Shown here: positions 54,274-63,803 of the stretch, in pieces
Layout of the letters: every line of letters starts with the position of its first letter
Position numbering within the stretch: the first letter of the stretch is position 1
Origin: Blepharisma stoltei
Taxonomy: Eukaryota; Ciliophora; Heterotrichea; Heterotrichida; Blepharismidae
DNA: 64,000 nucleotides
Assembly (NCBI GenBank): GCA_914767885.1
Contig: CAJZBQ010000046.1
Coordinates: 558,001 to 622,000 of the forward strand
Direction: 5' to 3'
Notes under the pieces: generated by a model
Told to the model about the DNA's origin: nothing
Databases searched by the model: none
The model's input: only the letters and a program-made list of their open reading frames with translations
Made by a program: the position numbers and the translations under genes

Positions 54274-55341
54274 TTTAAAACACACATAATTTTATTTTAA
54301 ATTTTTGTAAAAAGATTAAATTATCAGAAATGGCAATACCATTTTTTTTCAAATTTTTGATATAAGTAAAAGTAAAAGAGTTCAGAACTAATATATATTT
54401 CCTCCTATAATTTATAATTTTACATATAAAATAATTCTTCCGATTTTACTTTGTTTTTCAGTTATTTAAGTATTTAATTTAAACAAAATGAAAATTTTTC
54501 AAATCCACAATTGAAAGAAGCATTATATTAGTCTTGAAAATATTAAAGACATAAGAATACTGATATCAGTTTTAAAGATGATTTCTATAATAAATTAACT
54601 AGTAACTATCAAAGTAATGCCCTGCAGCTTATACTTGAACAAAGCTTTCAATTTTAATTACTCCTTACCAATAAAGGTTAGATTTTCGAGAAAAAAAGTA
54701 GGCATAAATGATTAGAGAAGGATTTCCTGGGCGAGGTTCAATAAGAAGTGATAAAGATGAACTATTGACTTAAAGATGATCCATAAGGATCGTTAGACGA
54801 CTATAGCCGTTAGATAATATGATGATAACGATGAACTAGAAAAACTTGAGAATTTATGGGTAAGAGCCAGACTGTAAGTCTTAGAGTCATAATCTAATTA
54901 AATTACCAATATAATTATGGAAATATTTATTGGCCTTCAAGCCATAAAATTCAAAATGAAGCTTTAATATTACTTGTCTTGATAAATCTTTAAAGAGATT
55001 AATCCATAAAGCATATTTATATAGAAGTTTCATCAATTATTTTATGGGCCTTCACTTTTAGCTTATAACTTCTATAAGCAAATTAAACTTCCTCCACTCA
55101 ATTTAGCTTAAAATATTAGCCTTTTTTAAAAGGCCAGAGAGAAACTTTTAAGTATAACTCTTAAGGAAACATAGACTTCATATTGTTTGGTATTACAAAC
55201 GCTATCTAAATACGAACTGTTCTATAGTTAAAACAATTATTTAGTGACTGAATTTTCACAGTTTAGCAAATCATTATTTAGCTTATTTAAATCCTTATAA
55301 CTAATAGAAAGCTCACCAAAAATTAAAATTAATTATTTTAG
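54274..55341. other. Long intergenic stretch, no gene assigned
   Basis: About 1.07 kb. Between about 54640 and 54900 it is less AT-rich with short frames (for example from ATG 54708) and ends near ATAATCTAATT, possibly a decayed SINE-like element. No convincing gene, and no homology to other copies seen. Confidence 0.45.
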
Positions 55342-55551
55342 CTACCCTTGAGTGTCCAAACTAATCTGTGCAGCATTTATGCTTGAATTTTCAGGTTTAC
55401 GATATGGTTTTCTTACAATAGAAAATATATATATAGCAATTCCCAATAAAACAACAAAATACGAACCAAAAAATATTGCCAAGTTTGCTTCTTTATAGGC
55501 ATAGGCCTCATTAATCAAGACGCCTAAAATCAAAAAGTATTTTATTTGCAT
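55342..55551 (-). CDS. Small membrane protein, unknown
   Basis: 69 residues with an N-terminal signal-like segment (Tyr-Phe-Leu-Ile-Leu-Gly-Val-Leu-Ile), a second hydrophobic segment (Tyr-Phe-Val-Val-Leu-Leu-Gly-Ile-Ala-Ile-Tyr-Ile-Phe) and a basic tail (Arg-Lys-Pro-Tyr-Arg-Lys-Pro). Probably a type I single-pass protein. No family recognised. Confidence 0.6.
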   Translation of the reverse strand: MQIKYFLILGVLINEAYAYKEANLAIFFGSYFVVLLGIAIYIFSIVRKPYRKPENSSINAAQISLDTQG

Positions 55552-55697
55552 TTTATGACATATTCAAGATGACTTTAGTTAATATATTTTACTCAATTAT
55601 CTCTATTCGACATTTATGAGCAATATACCTATATTACCTATTAGCATAGTGCCTACATAAACAACATTAAAGACAAAAACAATACTATTCAGTATAA

Positions 55698-56261
55698 TTA
55701 TTCCTCTTTTTTCTTTTCCTCTTCCTGTCCACAATTAACAATGGTCACTCTTTTCTTTGGCGTCCCGTTCTGTGTGCCTTGTGCTTCAATTGTTTTGAGG
55801 ACTTCGAAGCCTTCAACTAATTTTCCGAAAACCACATGCTTGCCATCAAGCCAAGGACAAGGGACTGTAGTGATAAAGAACTGAGATCCATTAGTGTGAG
55901 GACCAGAGTTAGCCATACTTAAGACTCCAGGCTCAGTGTGCTTTAATGTAAAGTTTTCATCATTAAACTTAGCACCATAAATAGACACTCCGCCAGTCCC
56001 ATTACCTCTTGTAAAATCTCCTGACTGACACATGAAGCCTGGGATTATTCGGTGGAACTTTACCCCTTTGAAATGAAGTGGCTGGCCAGTCTCAGCTTTT
56101 CCATAGCCTCCTGTGCAGAGTCCTTTGAAGTTTTCAGCTGTTTTAGGAACCACATCGGCTCGGAGCTCAAAAAGCATTCTGCCTACTGGTTCTCCTTCAA
56201 CTGCAATGTCGAGAAATACACGAGGGTTTTTGGTTGAGAAGTATCTAAGTATGCGGAACAT
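55698..56261 (-). CDS. Cyclophilin-type peptidyl-prolyl isomerase, probably mitochondrial
   Basis: 187 residues. A basic, hydroxylated N-terminus ([11 protein letters not shown]) resembles a mitochondrial presequence. The cyclophilin core follows: [16 protein letters not shown] with catalytic Arg, Gly-Ser-Gln-Phe-Phe-Ile-Thr-Thr, and [10 protein letters not shown]. All catalytic residues are present, including the Trp that binds cyclosporin. A short acidic/basic tail is added. No IES. Confidence 0.95.
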   Translation of the reverse strand: MFRILRYFSTKNPRVFLDIAVEGEPVGRMLFELRADVVPKTAENFKGLCTGGYGKAETGQPLHFKGVKFHRIIPGFMCQSGDFTRGNGTGGVSIYGAKFNDENFTLKHTEPGVLSMANSGPHTNGSQFFITTVPCPWLDGKHVVFGKLVEGFEVLKTIEAQGTQNGTPKKRVTIVNCGQEEEKKKEE

Positions 56262-56494
56262 TTATTTGTGGTATTTAATTATAAAATTTATGTAAGAAAA
56301 TGATTGATAGATTAGGGAAATATCAAAGATAAATTTCATTAAATTTAGGGCAAGAATAATAAATAATATTCGATCAGAGACTTTTAAATCAAATTTTATG
56401 AAATACTAAATATAATAAAGAAGGATAATATTGAAATGGCCTATTATTCCAAATAAAACTTATACTCAAAGTTATTTATCTATCACAATTATTA

Positions 56495-57512
56495 TTACTT
56501 GCTAACAACTCCTTTATGATACTCATTGCAAAACTCACAATGGTTTGGCAATTTTCGATAATCCTGCTCTTTTTCACAAAACATGCAGACCATTCTATTT
56601 GCATAAGCCCAAGGATGAGATTCTCTCTTGTCATGACATTTATTGCAACAATAATATTGTGAACAGCAGCTTGGGACCATCCAGTAAGTAACATTGGTAT
56701 AATTATCGCACTCTATCGGTGCCGTAACACTCCATTTCCCTATTTTTCCAATATGTTTGATGAAATGTTCAGCGTTTTCTAAATCAATTACAAATTTTAG
56801 CTTCATATCTACAGTCGGAAGATCAGGGAGTTGGGATATTGGCTTCACGTCTTCGCTGGCTATATCTTCTTCTGTTGCATTGAGCAAGTGCTCAATTGTG
56901 ATATTTGCGCCATCAAACAGCTCTTGAGTCTCATTTTTAACCCCTTCAAATTTCTCTATTTCTTCAGCAGCTATATTCATTACTTCAGTTTCTAACGTCT
57001 GCTGACGGTCTTCTAAAGCTTGCTTTCAAACACTAAAAGATTCATTAATCTCCGCTATACTGATTTTGGCTGAATAGCCATTGATTTTGTGTTTTTTTTG
57101 CAAAAAAATATATTCATTCATTTAATAATAAAGTTTTCTCCTTTTTTTCTCGAATTTCTGCGATTCTGGTAGTGACCAGACCGATGTGATCTTTACATTT
57201 TTCGAGGTTTTCTTCTGCTTGTTTTTGCATTGCAATGAGTCTTTCAGATGGAGGCAGCTTGAGGTATTTTAAAGTTTGGGACATATCAGAGATATGCTCT
57301 ATTAAATCCAGGATATGGAATGAGTGAGAAATCTGCTGGATTTGACGATTGTCAGGCTTACGATCAAGGGGGCAGGTAATCTTCCCTGTAGTTTTGTGCA
57401 AATTTGTTGCACAGCGCTTGCAAAGAGTATGGCCGCAGATTAGCACTAAGGGGAGATGACCAGATCTGTCATACTGCTCGGCACAGACAGGGCACTCTAG
57501 AATTCCTTCCAT
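56495..57512 (-). CDS. RING finger protein with C-terminal CHY-type zinc cluster; apparent frameshift
   Basis: ATG 57512 begins a RING (Cys-Pro-Val-Cys-Ala-Glu-Gln-Tyr ... Cys-Gly-His-Thr-Leu-Cys-Lys-Arg-Cys ... Cys-Pro-Leu-Asp) and a coiled coil. The frame is lost near 57090-57130, at A/T homopolymers. The next frame continues the coiled coil and ends TAA 56495 with a dense Cys/His cluster (Cys-Cys-Ser-Gln-Tyr-Tyr-Cys-Cys-Asn-Lys-Cys-His ... Cys-Met-Phe-Cys ... Cys-Glu-Phe-Cys). That cluster resembles a CHY zinc finger. One fewer A in the run near 57092, or loss of the duplicated TGAA near 57125, restores one protein. RING plus CHY occurs in ubiquitin ligases such as PIRH2, in a different order. 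Confidence 0.75.
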
Positions 57513-58366
57513 AGTAATTATTATTGTTTATATTTAATTACAAATTTCATAAAATCGTTATTGATTAGGAGCTGATAAAAGAGCCAAAAGTTAAAATTAT
57601 TGAGAATTTTGATTCATTCTTTGTTAGATCATTATAAAATTCTAACTCCTCATCTTTGATAACATCATTTGAGCTTAGAGCGTATAAAAACATATTTTGG
57701 AAAAAAAAATACATTAAAAAAATATTCTACTAAATTTTTTATTTATATAAAATACTTATACTTCTAGAAAAAAGAAAGAATAATCTCTAAGATTCATTAC
57801 TATCAAAAATAACTAATTAAATTATAGGTGAATAGAGGTATGAGCTTCATGCTTTATATATGAGAAGGGTTCGATCAAGGATGGAGAGTGAAAATCTTCA
57901 TTTAATTGCATTAGTTCCATGCTCTTGTAGACAAAAATTGGTATGCTATGAATTTTATTAATGGCATAGCAAGATATTTTAATATCCGAAAGAGTTTTGA
58001 ACTAGAATATAATTAATTTTAGAGTTATTTCTAAACAATATTTCATTTTATTTTATGTGCTTTATCTATAAATGGACTATAAAGGTTTATTTCAAATGTT
58101 TTGATAATTCCTATTCAAATAAGCCTTATTAAATACTTTTATAAAATATATAATTAATAAAATACCTCACACAAGTCTTTTTAAATATTATTTTTTATTT
58201 TTCATAAATAATTATTAATTATTTCCTAAAACTGAAAATTTGTTACTAGGCTTTTAAATGCAATAAAATTAATAATTCCTTTATAAAATTGCTAAAAATT
58301 ACTTTCCTATCTTTAGACTGTTGAATTTATTGTCCATTTTGACAATTTCTCTCACACCATAATTAA
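57513..58366. other. AT-rich intergenic stretch
   Basis: Divergent promoters of the RING-CHY and phospholipase D genes by position. No gene or repeat recognised. Confidence 0.6.
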
Positions 58367-61300
58367 ATGGCCATTGTGAATCAGCCTGATCCATACGATA
58401 TCACTTGGAACCAGCTTCCAGCAATAGAGACGTGGTTGCCAAAAACCATAGAAACTTCAAAAGAACTCTTAAGCTACTTTGAGTTTACAGTTGTTTGCAC
58501 AGCGAATTTTCGCAATTATAGATGGCCGATCGAATTTTCTTTCTCCTCCTACCAAAGCATAAGAAAAACGTTAAAAAGCAAGATAGGCAGAGAGCCAGAG
58601 CTTCCCAAGATTAAAAGCAATGAGTTCGAGAAAAAAGGAATCTACGAAAAGCTTGAGTTCCTTAAGTCCATCCTCGAAACGCTAATTCTCTATTACTTCA
58701 CCCATGACGAAGTTAGAGAAGTCTTCGAAATATCAAGAACCTCGTTCACTTCAGCTGCAAAAGCTAAAGAAGGTTTCGTTGAAAAGAAAATTTTCGGGAT
58801 TACACTCAAAAGTACCGAAAAAGCCTGGTTTCATATAAATGGAGATTGGCTAGATTTTTATAAAGACCAAAATACTCCAGTGCCGTATGATACCCTGGCC
58901 TTAAGTAAAGATTTTACTATAGAGACTTTGCATGGCCATAAAATTGAGTTTACCTCAAATCAATATGAAATTTATATTGAAACTAAAAATCCAATAGACC
59001 AGGCCTTATGGCAAGCCGCCCTTATAGATACTCTGCATAAGTCAGAACGCTATAACTATGAGCCAAGATATCAATCTTCCTTCCCAGTCAGACAAGGAAA
59101 CATTGTGAGGCCATACGTTGATGGGAATGACTATTACTCCGACCTTTACGAACATTTTAATTCAGCCAAAAAAACGATCTGCATATCAGATTGGTGGTTC
59201 AGTGCCAAAATGTACCTGAAAAGACCTAAAGATCTAAATAAAGACTCAAGGCTGGATAGGCTTCTTATTGAAGCAAATAGAAGAAACGTCATGGTCTACA
59301 TTATTATTTGGCAAGAGCTTACACTTGCTACTTATAACAATGCTAACGATGCATTGAAGCTATTTGAGCCTTATCCAAACATCAAGATTCTTACTCATCC
59401 ATGTTGTTTCTTGCGAGGGCTGAAAGAATGGCTTGGCTACGTATACTGGACCCATCATGAAAAAATGGTAATCATCGATAACGAAATTGTTTTCATGGGT
59501 GGCCTAGACTTATGCCTAGGAAGATGGGATACCCACGAGCATTCTCTTAAAGACGTTGAAAAGCCTTATATATGGACAAGCTGGGATTATTCCAATGTAA
59601 GAGTTAAAGACTTCGCAAGAGGCTGGGAAAATGACGAATCAGAAACCCCAATAGACAGAAATGTGGTCCCAAGAATGCCGTGGCATGATATAGCGATGTC
59701 TGTAAAAGGCCCGATTGTAAAGGACATTTTATTTCACTTTAGAGATAGATGGAACTTTATTGATAATGATACCAAATCAAAATATGACGCCATCTCAACT
59801 GAGGATGGTGGTTATAATCAATCACTGAACCAAACTACTGAATTTCTGTCTAGTGAACTTGAAAAAGAAGCCTTAAAAATTGCGGCACCCCGCTCTGCAG
59901 GAAATTTAAACCACATGGCAGCATTTATAAGAGGAAATTATAAAAACCACTTTCAGGCTCCCGTGATCTCTAAAGAGAGGAAAGCACAGTATAGAGACAT
60001 AAACCTCGTGAGTCAAGCAGAGTCTGAAAATTCCCTATATGGAAATGGAGCTGAATGCCAACTCTTAATAAGTGGCTGCAAATGGAATCTCGGCTTCAAA
60101 ATCCCAGAAAAATCAATTATGCACGCATATGTTGACCTAATTAATAATGCTGAGCACTTCATTTATATAGAAAATCAATTTTTTGTCTCTAGTACGGCTG
60201 GAGAAGAAGTTCATAACTTGATATCAGAAGCATTAACCAATAGGATCATAAGAGCTAAAGAGACCAACCAAAGATTCTTACTTACTTAAATCATTATATA
60301 GAGATTAAAATGGCAACACGTGTCAACCTGGCCTCTTGGCACAGCAGTTCACGCCTTATGGCTACGGCGAACTTGGATAGACTCCGATCAAGAATAAAAG
60401 TGCAGGCTCAAGAGATGTGCATTCGGGTGGGTTTTTTAGTTACTTTCCTGTGGTTAAAAATCGATGTGCTCAGTAACGTCCTTTGGATCCAAGGACCATG
60501 GGCATTCCTCTACCGAGAAACTGGGGTTTCGGCCCAGGCCACAAAGGAACAGTCTTTTTCCTTAGCTTTTGAAGAAGGGCACTTTGGCGCCCGACAGACT
60601 CCAAGGGCTTGATCCTTGGAATCAAGCTACTCCAATCTCCCGTAGCATGGCCACTCAAGAGCCGCAAGGCAAAGAGGAGACGGTGGTACCGGAAATGGCA
60701 CAGCCTCTCTGAATTGGAGTCGAAAAGCGGTAGAACCTCCGTACGGTAGGTCTTTGGTGACTGCACCACCAATATGGCTAACATTTAACTTTTAATAATC
60801 CTAATCCTACTTAAATTATTATCAAGTAGCTCCCCGTGCAGCCATGACTGCTTTTTATGTTCCTTCCTTTGCTCCGTCATCTTGCTTGCAAGTCCGATTC
60901 TACGCCTTAGAGGCATATTACTACTCCCTCTTACGAGGACTTGCACCTGCAACTCGGAGGTAAAGACGCTGTGCCACTGCTATACGTCAACGGGGTTGCC
61001 TTTCTAAAAGCAATTTTCTTGTCAAGCTATCGAATGAGCTAAAATTATACCCAGGGCACAGCTCTGGTATCGCGCTAGAAAAATACCCGATTTATCAAGG
61101 GACACTCTGGCCTTGCTGAGTTGTCCCTTTCAAAATTAAAGCTTCATCCTCCCCTCGGGGTAAAACCTTGTCCTGAATGTGAGCTTGCGACCTGTCAGCT
61201 CGACATTGTACTCCATCAGACCAATTAAAATTCGTCCGAATACACTCATCTCATGCTGCTCTTCCTTTTATAAGGTCTCAGACTTTCTATAGGCTTTAGG

Positions 61301-62234
61301 TATTAAGAGGGCAGGTCTGTTTGCCACAAATTTTTTTTTATGTGTGTAAGCAACCAAAGATTCAAAGTCATCTTTTTAGTTCCTCTTCTTCCAGCCTTTG
61401 AAGGGGAGATAGACGAAGACGGGATGTCAGCAATGATCTTAAAGCAAAGCGTCAATTGGCAAGTCAAAACTATTCATCGAGAAGACTCAGAGACCTGCAT
61501 GTTCAGAATTCTGAGGAACGCTGGCATAGAGCCGTCTGACTACATTAGGTTTTATTCCTTGAGGAATCATGACCATTTAAGCCAGCCTGTGACTGAACTA
61601 ATATATATCCACTGCAAAGCTATGGTCGTGGATGATAGATATGCAATTATTGGTTCAGCCAATATTAATGATAGAAGTATGAATGGAGACAGGGACTCTG
61701 AAATTGCACTGGTTATCAAGGGGTCTGAAACTGTGCAAGGCTCGATGCTAAATCAACATTATGACAAGTTTAAGGTCGCCCATGACCTCAGAGTCAGCCT
61801 TTGTATGGAGCATTTGGGAGTCTCTGATCCAAGCATAGTAGAAGATCCTTTTGATGACTCTCCCCCTTTAAATTGGAACAAAAAATTTTGTTCCAATTTA
61901 AAGGGAGGTTAATTTACCAAAAAAGTGGAAATTTTACCTATATATTTGTTCCAATTTAAAAGGGGGGAGTGAAGAGTTTTCGAACCTATGGATAAACACT
62001 GCTAGAGAAAACACTGAGTTCTATAGAAGAGTTTTTGGGTGCTATCCAGATGATACTATTCAGCATTATTCTCAAGTCCAAGAGTTGAAGAGTAATGCAC
62101 ATTTGGATGAGTACGAGCAGAGAAAAGGCTCAGTTAGAGGGCATTTAGTGGAGTACCCATTGAACTTTTTAGCTAAAGAAATTCTTCAGACCTGCTTTGA
62201 GTCACCTTTGATTCAGCATAAGATTTTTACTTAA
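58367..62234 (+). CDS. Phospholipase D, PX-PH type (PLD1/2-like)
   Basis: ATG 58367 to TAA 62234 after removing IESs 24 and 25. A PX-like region (Phe-Glu-Phe-Thr-Val-Val-Cys-Thr-Ala) and a PH-like region (Lys-Ala-Trp-Phe-His-Ile-Asn-Gly-Asp-Trp-Leu) precede the catalytic halves. HKD motif 1 is His-His-Glu-Lys-Met-Val-Ile-Ile-Asp with Gly-Gly-Leu-Asp-Leu downstream. HKD motif 2 is His-Cys-Lys-Ala-Met-Val-Val-Asp-Asp with Gly-Ser-Ala-Asn-Ile-Asn-Asp-Arg-Ser. The C-terminus after IES 25 matches the family. PLD hydrolyses phosphatidylcholine to phosphatidic acid in membrane traffic. Both catalytic motifs are intact. How IES 24 is removed is uncertain. Confidence 0.93.
60303..60813 (+). mobile_element. 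SINE-like element, family 1 (copy in IES 24)
   Basis: Head TTAAAATGGCAACACGTGTC, tail TAATAATCCTAATCCTA. Flanked by AC-TTAAATCATTAT and AC-TTAAATTATTAT, its own target duplication. Shared core at 60507-60540. Homologous to 6023-6538 along its length. Confidence 0.85.
60814..61350 (-). mobile_element. Older retroelement with tRNA-like promoter boxes
   Basis: On the minus strand TGGCACAGCG (60968-60977) resembles a polymerase III A box and GGTGCAAGTCC (60937-60947) a B box, about 20 nt apart, as in tRNAs. It is GC-rich and ends at the TTTTTTTTTATGTG segment next to the right target duplication. A tRNA-derived SINE is a reasonable inference. Confidence 0.55.
61855..61969 (+). mobile_element. 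IES 25: 115-bp MITE of a second family, bounded by TGA
   Basis: Ends CTCCCCCTTTAAATTGGAAC and TTCCAATTTAAAAGGGGGGAG; the left end is a perfect hairpin around AAAAAATTTT, followed by TTAATTT. Flanks are TGA (61855-61857, 61970-61972). Joining gives Pro-Phe-Asp-Glu-Glu-Phe-Ser-Asn-Leu-Trp, matching PLD. The plan copies BogoMITE with a different terminal sequence. Confidence 0.88.
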
Positions 62235-62968
62235 TGATAAGCTAAGATCTCTTAAGTCAATTAGAATGATTTTATAAACTTAATATAAATGTCTATAATT
62301 AGGAAATTCTTTTGGATCGTTTGATTCATTTAAATGAAGAAGTTAAAACTTAAGTTTATAAATTATCTATTTTCTTATATCTATCTTGAGGAAATGCTTA
62401 TCACTTGCTGAGACTATAGAAGATTCTCCAATATTGAAGCATTTAAATTAAGCTTAATGAATAAAATCACTGATTGCATAACGTTCAATCGCACAGTTCT
62501 GAAATTTTTGGTCTCAGCGCTTTTCAACCGTTTTATGATTTTTTAATGACCCTGCTGCCTGATTAGCAAGACATTTATCGCGATTGGTAAACTGAATCCT
62601 CTGACATCCAACAATTTAGATCTAGTGCCATAATGATCTTCCATGATGAATCAATTATATCACTCAATTAACCCCCTTTAGCTATTTTTAATGCCAACAC
62701 AAAAATCGCTTGTTTCCTTGCCAAAATTCAGTGTTGGGATCCTTTCATTATCTTAGCATGAATCTTGGGATCTAAGCTCATGCTTTCCAAAAAAATCAAG
62801 ACTTTCCCGGGAACTTCTCCCTCCAAATTCATAGAGCATTAAGTATACAAATATCTGTCCAAATATATTGCTTTGAAGACAGCAAAATTTTTAGAGAATC
62901 CTGAACATTTATGAGATTCAAAAATGCATTTGAAAATCTAGGCATTATCTTTCATTTTCTGGCTTACA
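62235..62968. other. Less AT-rich intergenic stretch, coding status unresolved
   Basis: Between about 62450 and 62860 both strands show frames of 40-55 codons with TGA as Trp. On the minus strand one begins at ATG near 62836 (Met-Asn-Leu-Glu-Gly-Glu-Val-Pro). A plus-strand frame ends near 62842 (Ser-Lys-Phe-Ile-Glu-His). Stops separate the pieces and I found no intron or TA join that unites them. It may be a decayed gene or element. Confidence 0.35.
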
Positions 62969-63595
62969 ATGCAGCAAGAACAAGATATAGAGGTTATGAG
63001 TAAGATTCATATAGATTACACTTATTATAGACACAGTGCCCCAAAAGGAGTTATTTATTATCGCTGCTCTGATAGGCATTGCCCTGCCCGATTACACTAT
63101 GACACCGCAGCAAAAGAAATCAGCCTGAAGAACAACCATCTAAACCCTGCCATTCACAGGCCTTCCAACTCAAAGCGAGCAATTACTACTCAGCAGCTCC
63201 TTAAAATGCCTGATCACAAGATGAGAGCCCCTGTTGTTGTAACTCAAGCAATACCATCTCAAAAGGTGAAGCATGAAGAAGAGCTCAATCTGCCTAAGAA
63301 GCGAGAAAGGCTTTCAACAATGATTAATTCGATGCCCCAAGAAATATACATGGTTAGATTCTATGTGGATAATTTGGAAATTGGGAATCTCTTCGCAAGA
63401 GAAATAATAGATAACTGCATTGGACACAAAGTCTGCTGCTTCACAAATGGGTATCAGCTTAATTTTGCAAATGTGCAAGAGTTAAAAGTTACTGTTGAAG
63501 TAGAATGCCCACAGGATCAAACTTCCAGGGTCATTTTGTTCATGAACCAGATTTTTGGTTATGATATTGACCATGATATCTTCAAGAAGCTTTAA
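62969..63595 (+). CDS. FLYWCH-like zinc finger protein
   Basis: 208 residues, ATG 62969 to TAA 63593-63595. The N-terminal domain has Gly-Val-Ile-Tyr-Tyr-Arg-Cys-Ser-Asp-Arg-His-Cys-Pro-Ala-Arg-Leu-His, then His-Leu-Asn-Pro-Ala-Ile-His, giving the Cys-x4-5-Cys ... His-x-His-like ligands of FLYWCH or related WRKY-GCM1 folds. The rest is unknown, with a possible alpha/beta C-terminal domain. FLYWCH domains bind DNA or protein and are common beside MULE-type transposases, but no transposase is seen here. It may be a host regulator or a domesticated fragment. Confidence 0.7.
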   Translation: MQQEQDIEVMSKIHIDYTYYRHSAPKGVIYYRCSDRHCPARLHYDTAAKEISLKNNHLNPAIHRPSNSKRAITTQQLLKMPDHKMRAPVVVTQAIPSQKVKHEEELNLPKKRERLSTMINSMPQEIYMVRFYVDNLEIGNLFAREIIDNCIGHKVCCFTNGYQLNFANVQELKVTVEVECPQDQTSRVILFMNQIFGYDIDHDIFKKL

Positions 63596-63803
63596 TAAAG
63601 TATTTAAATTAGAGTTGATATGAAAATTCGATTTCTCAAGGTATCATGATTTCGGATTATTTGGTTGCTATTAGTTATATAATTTCCCTATTTTTTTAAA
63701 ATCGTCTGCACTGGATCCTTTCTCCATTTAATTATTTAGGCTAGAGATATAACTATTCACAAATGAGGCTGAGTAAGAATAATATAACAATTATAAAGTC
63801 TAC

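Larger units (their letters stand above)
60278..61375. mobile_element. IES 24: two retroelements between the PLD catalytic halves
   Basis: Target duplication CAACCAAAGATTC (60265-60277, 61351-61363) has no TA; joining there gives the family sequence Gln-Arg-Phe-Lys-Val-Ile-Phe-Leu-Val-Pro. The nearest TA solution (TTA 60278-60280 to TTA 61376-61378, coordinates given here) keeps the frame but loses Lys-Val-Ile-Phe. It contains a family 1 element (60303-60813) inserted at the edge of an older element with tRNA-like boxes. Confidence 0.8.

Noticed and set aside
57840-57950. Possible tRNA because of GGTTCGATC
   Set aside because: No cloverleaf could be drawn and no A box lies at the right distance.
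13922-61972. Gene interruptions as ordinary long spliceosomal introns
   Set aside because: Real introns here are 15 nt with GTATT...TAG. The long interruptions have no GT-AG at the frame-restoring points, and most are flanked by TA repeats and filled with mobile elements.
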